DNA of 59,423 nt from the NCBI GenBank assembly GCA_001414345.1, contig LLCB01000340.1:1-59423 (forward strand), in the 5' to 3' direction. Below, one piece after another: positions 59,291-59,423 of the stretch. Position numbers and translations under genes: made by a program. The DNA comes from Hymenoscyphus infarciens. Lineage: Eukaryota; Ascomycota; Leotiomycetes; Helotiales; Helotiaceae. Under the pieces are notes generated by a model, which had not been told where the DNA came from, searched no databases, and worked only from the letters and a program-made list of their open reading frames with translations. Numbering within the stretch: the first letter of the stretch is position 1; every line of letters begins with the position of its first letter.

Positions 59291-59423
59291 ACTTTAATAT
59301 TAAGTAATCTAGAGTAATTAGTTTAAAAAAGGCCTAGTTTTAAGATATAATTTAGGAACTTATTATAGTAATAAAAGTCGATTTATATAGTCTTTTTATA
59401 TTATATATATATATCTCTTACTC

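Larger units (their letters stand above)
53010..59423. repeat. RIP-mutated AT-rich block, right edge
   Basis: CpA and TpG are almost absent and no frame survives. Identified parts are hairpin-bearing direct repeats (about 53365-53460 and 59190-59290), an inverted-repeat element (55921-56190) and a 204-base tandem duplication (58741-59148). The rest is unclassified. Confidence 0.85.

Overview
This window looks like nuclear DNA of a filamentous ascomycete (Pezizomycotina; a Leotiomycetes-type 'two-speed' genome is my best guess, not proven). The genes have short GT-AG introns of about 50-130 bases with CTRAY-like branch sites. The families present are typical of such fungi: a secreted X325/BIM1-like copper protein, a sedolisin protease, 2EXR and F-box-like proteins, and a relic with the C-terminal signature of HET-domain proteins. 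Long AT-rich blocks almost completely lack the dinucleotides CpA and TpG, the scar left by repeat-induced point mutation (RIP).

Layout. 1-7.1 kb: RIP-mutated repeats, including a complete 4.4-kb non-coding LTR element (2603-7045, 356-base LTRs, 5-base target duplication). 7.1-7.8 kb: purine/pyrimidine low-complexity transition. 7.8-12.9 kb: gene island with an X325/BIM1-like protein (minus) and an SRR1-like protein (plus). 12.95-26.7 kb: large RIP block holding an inverted-repeat element and a complete 6.2-kb Ty1/copia element (18603-24815, 171-base LTRs, 5-base target duplication), oriented minus. 26.7-28.2 kb: small island with one Gln/Pro-rich protein ending in a Cys-rich CaaX tail. 28.3-30.0 kb: RIP block. 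30.0-39.4 kb: richest island, with a secreted sedolisin, a single-pass membrane protein, a nucleoside 2-deoxyribosyltransferase-like protein and a divergent pair of 2EXR paralogues. 39.43-41.43 kb: two inverted-repeat elements. 41.4-47.6 kb: mostly gene-poor, with one Cys-rich single-pass membrane protein. 47.6-49.9 kb: RIP-mutated insert flanked by a perfect 12-base repeat. 49.9-52.8 kb: HET-type pseudogene, F-box-like gene and a gene fragment cut by a transposon end. 52.8 kb to the end: RIP-mutated repeats.

The genes do not form an obvious biosynthetic cluster. The shared theme is the cell surface and outside world: a GPI-type copper protein, a secreted protease, two single-pass membrane proteins with extracellular domains, and a predicted lipid-anchored protein. 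I saw no tRNA, rRNA or CRISPR. The strongest unusual observations are the two dated LTR insertions, a gene interrupted by a transposon end at about 52.82 kb, a shared terminal sequence at two island/AT-block borders, the 12-base repeat around the 47.6-49.9 kb block, a splice-phase conflict in one 2EXR copy, and a RIP-mutated inverted duplicate of an island edge.
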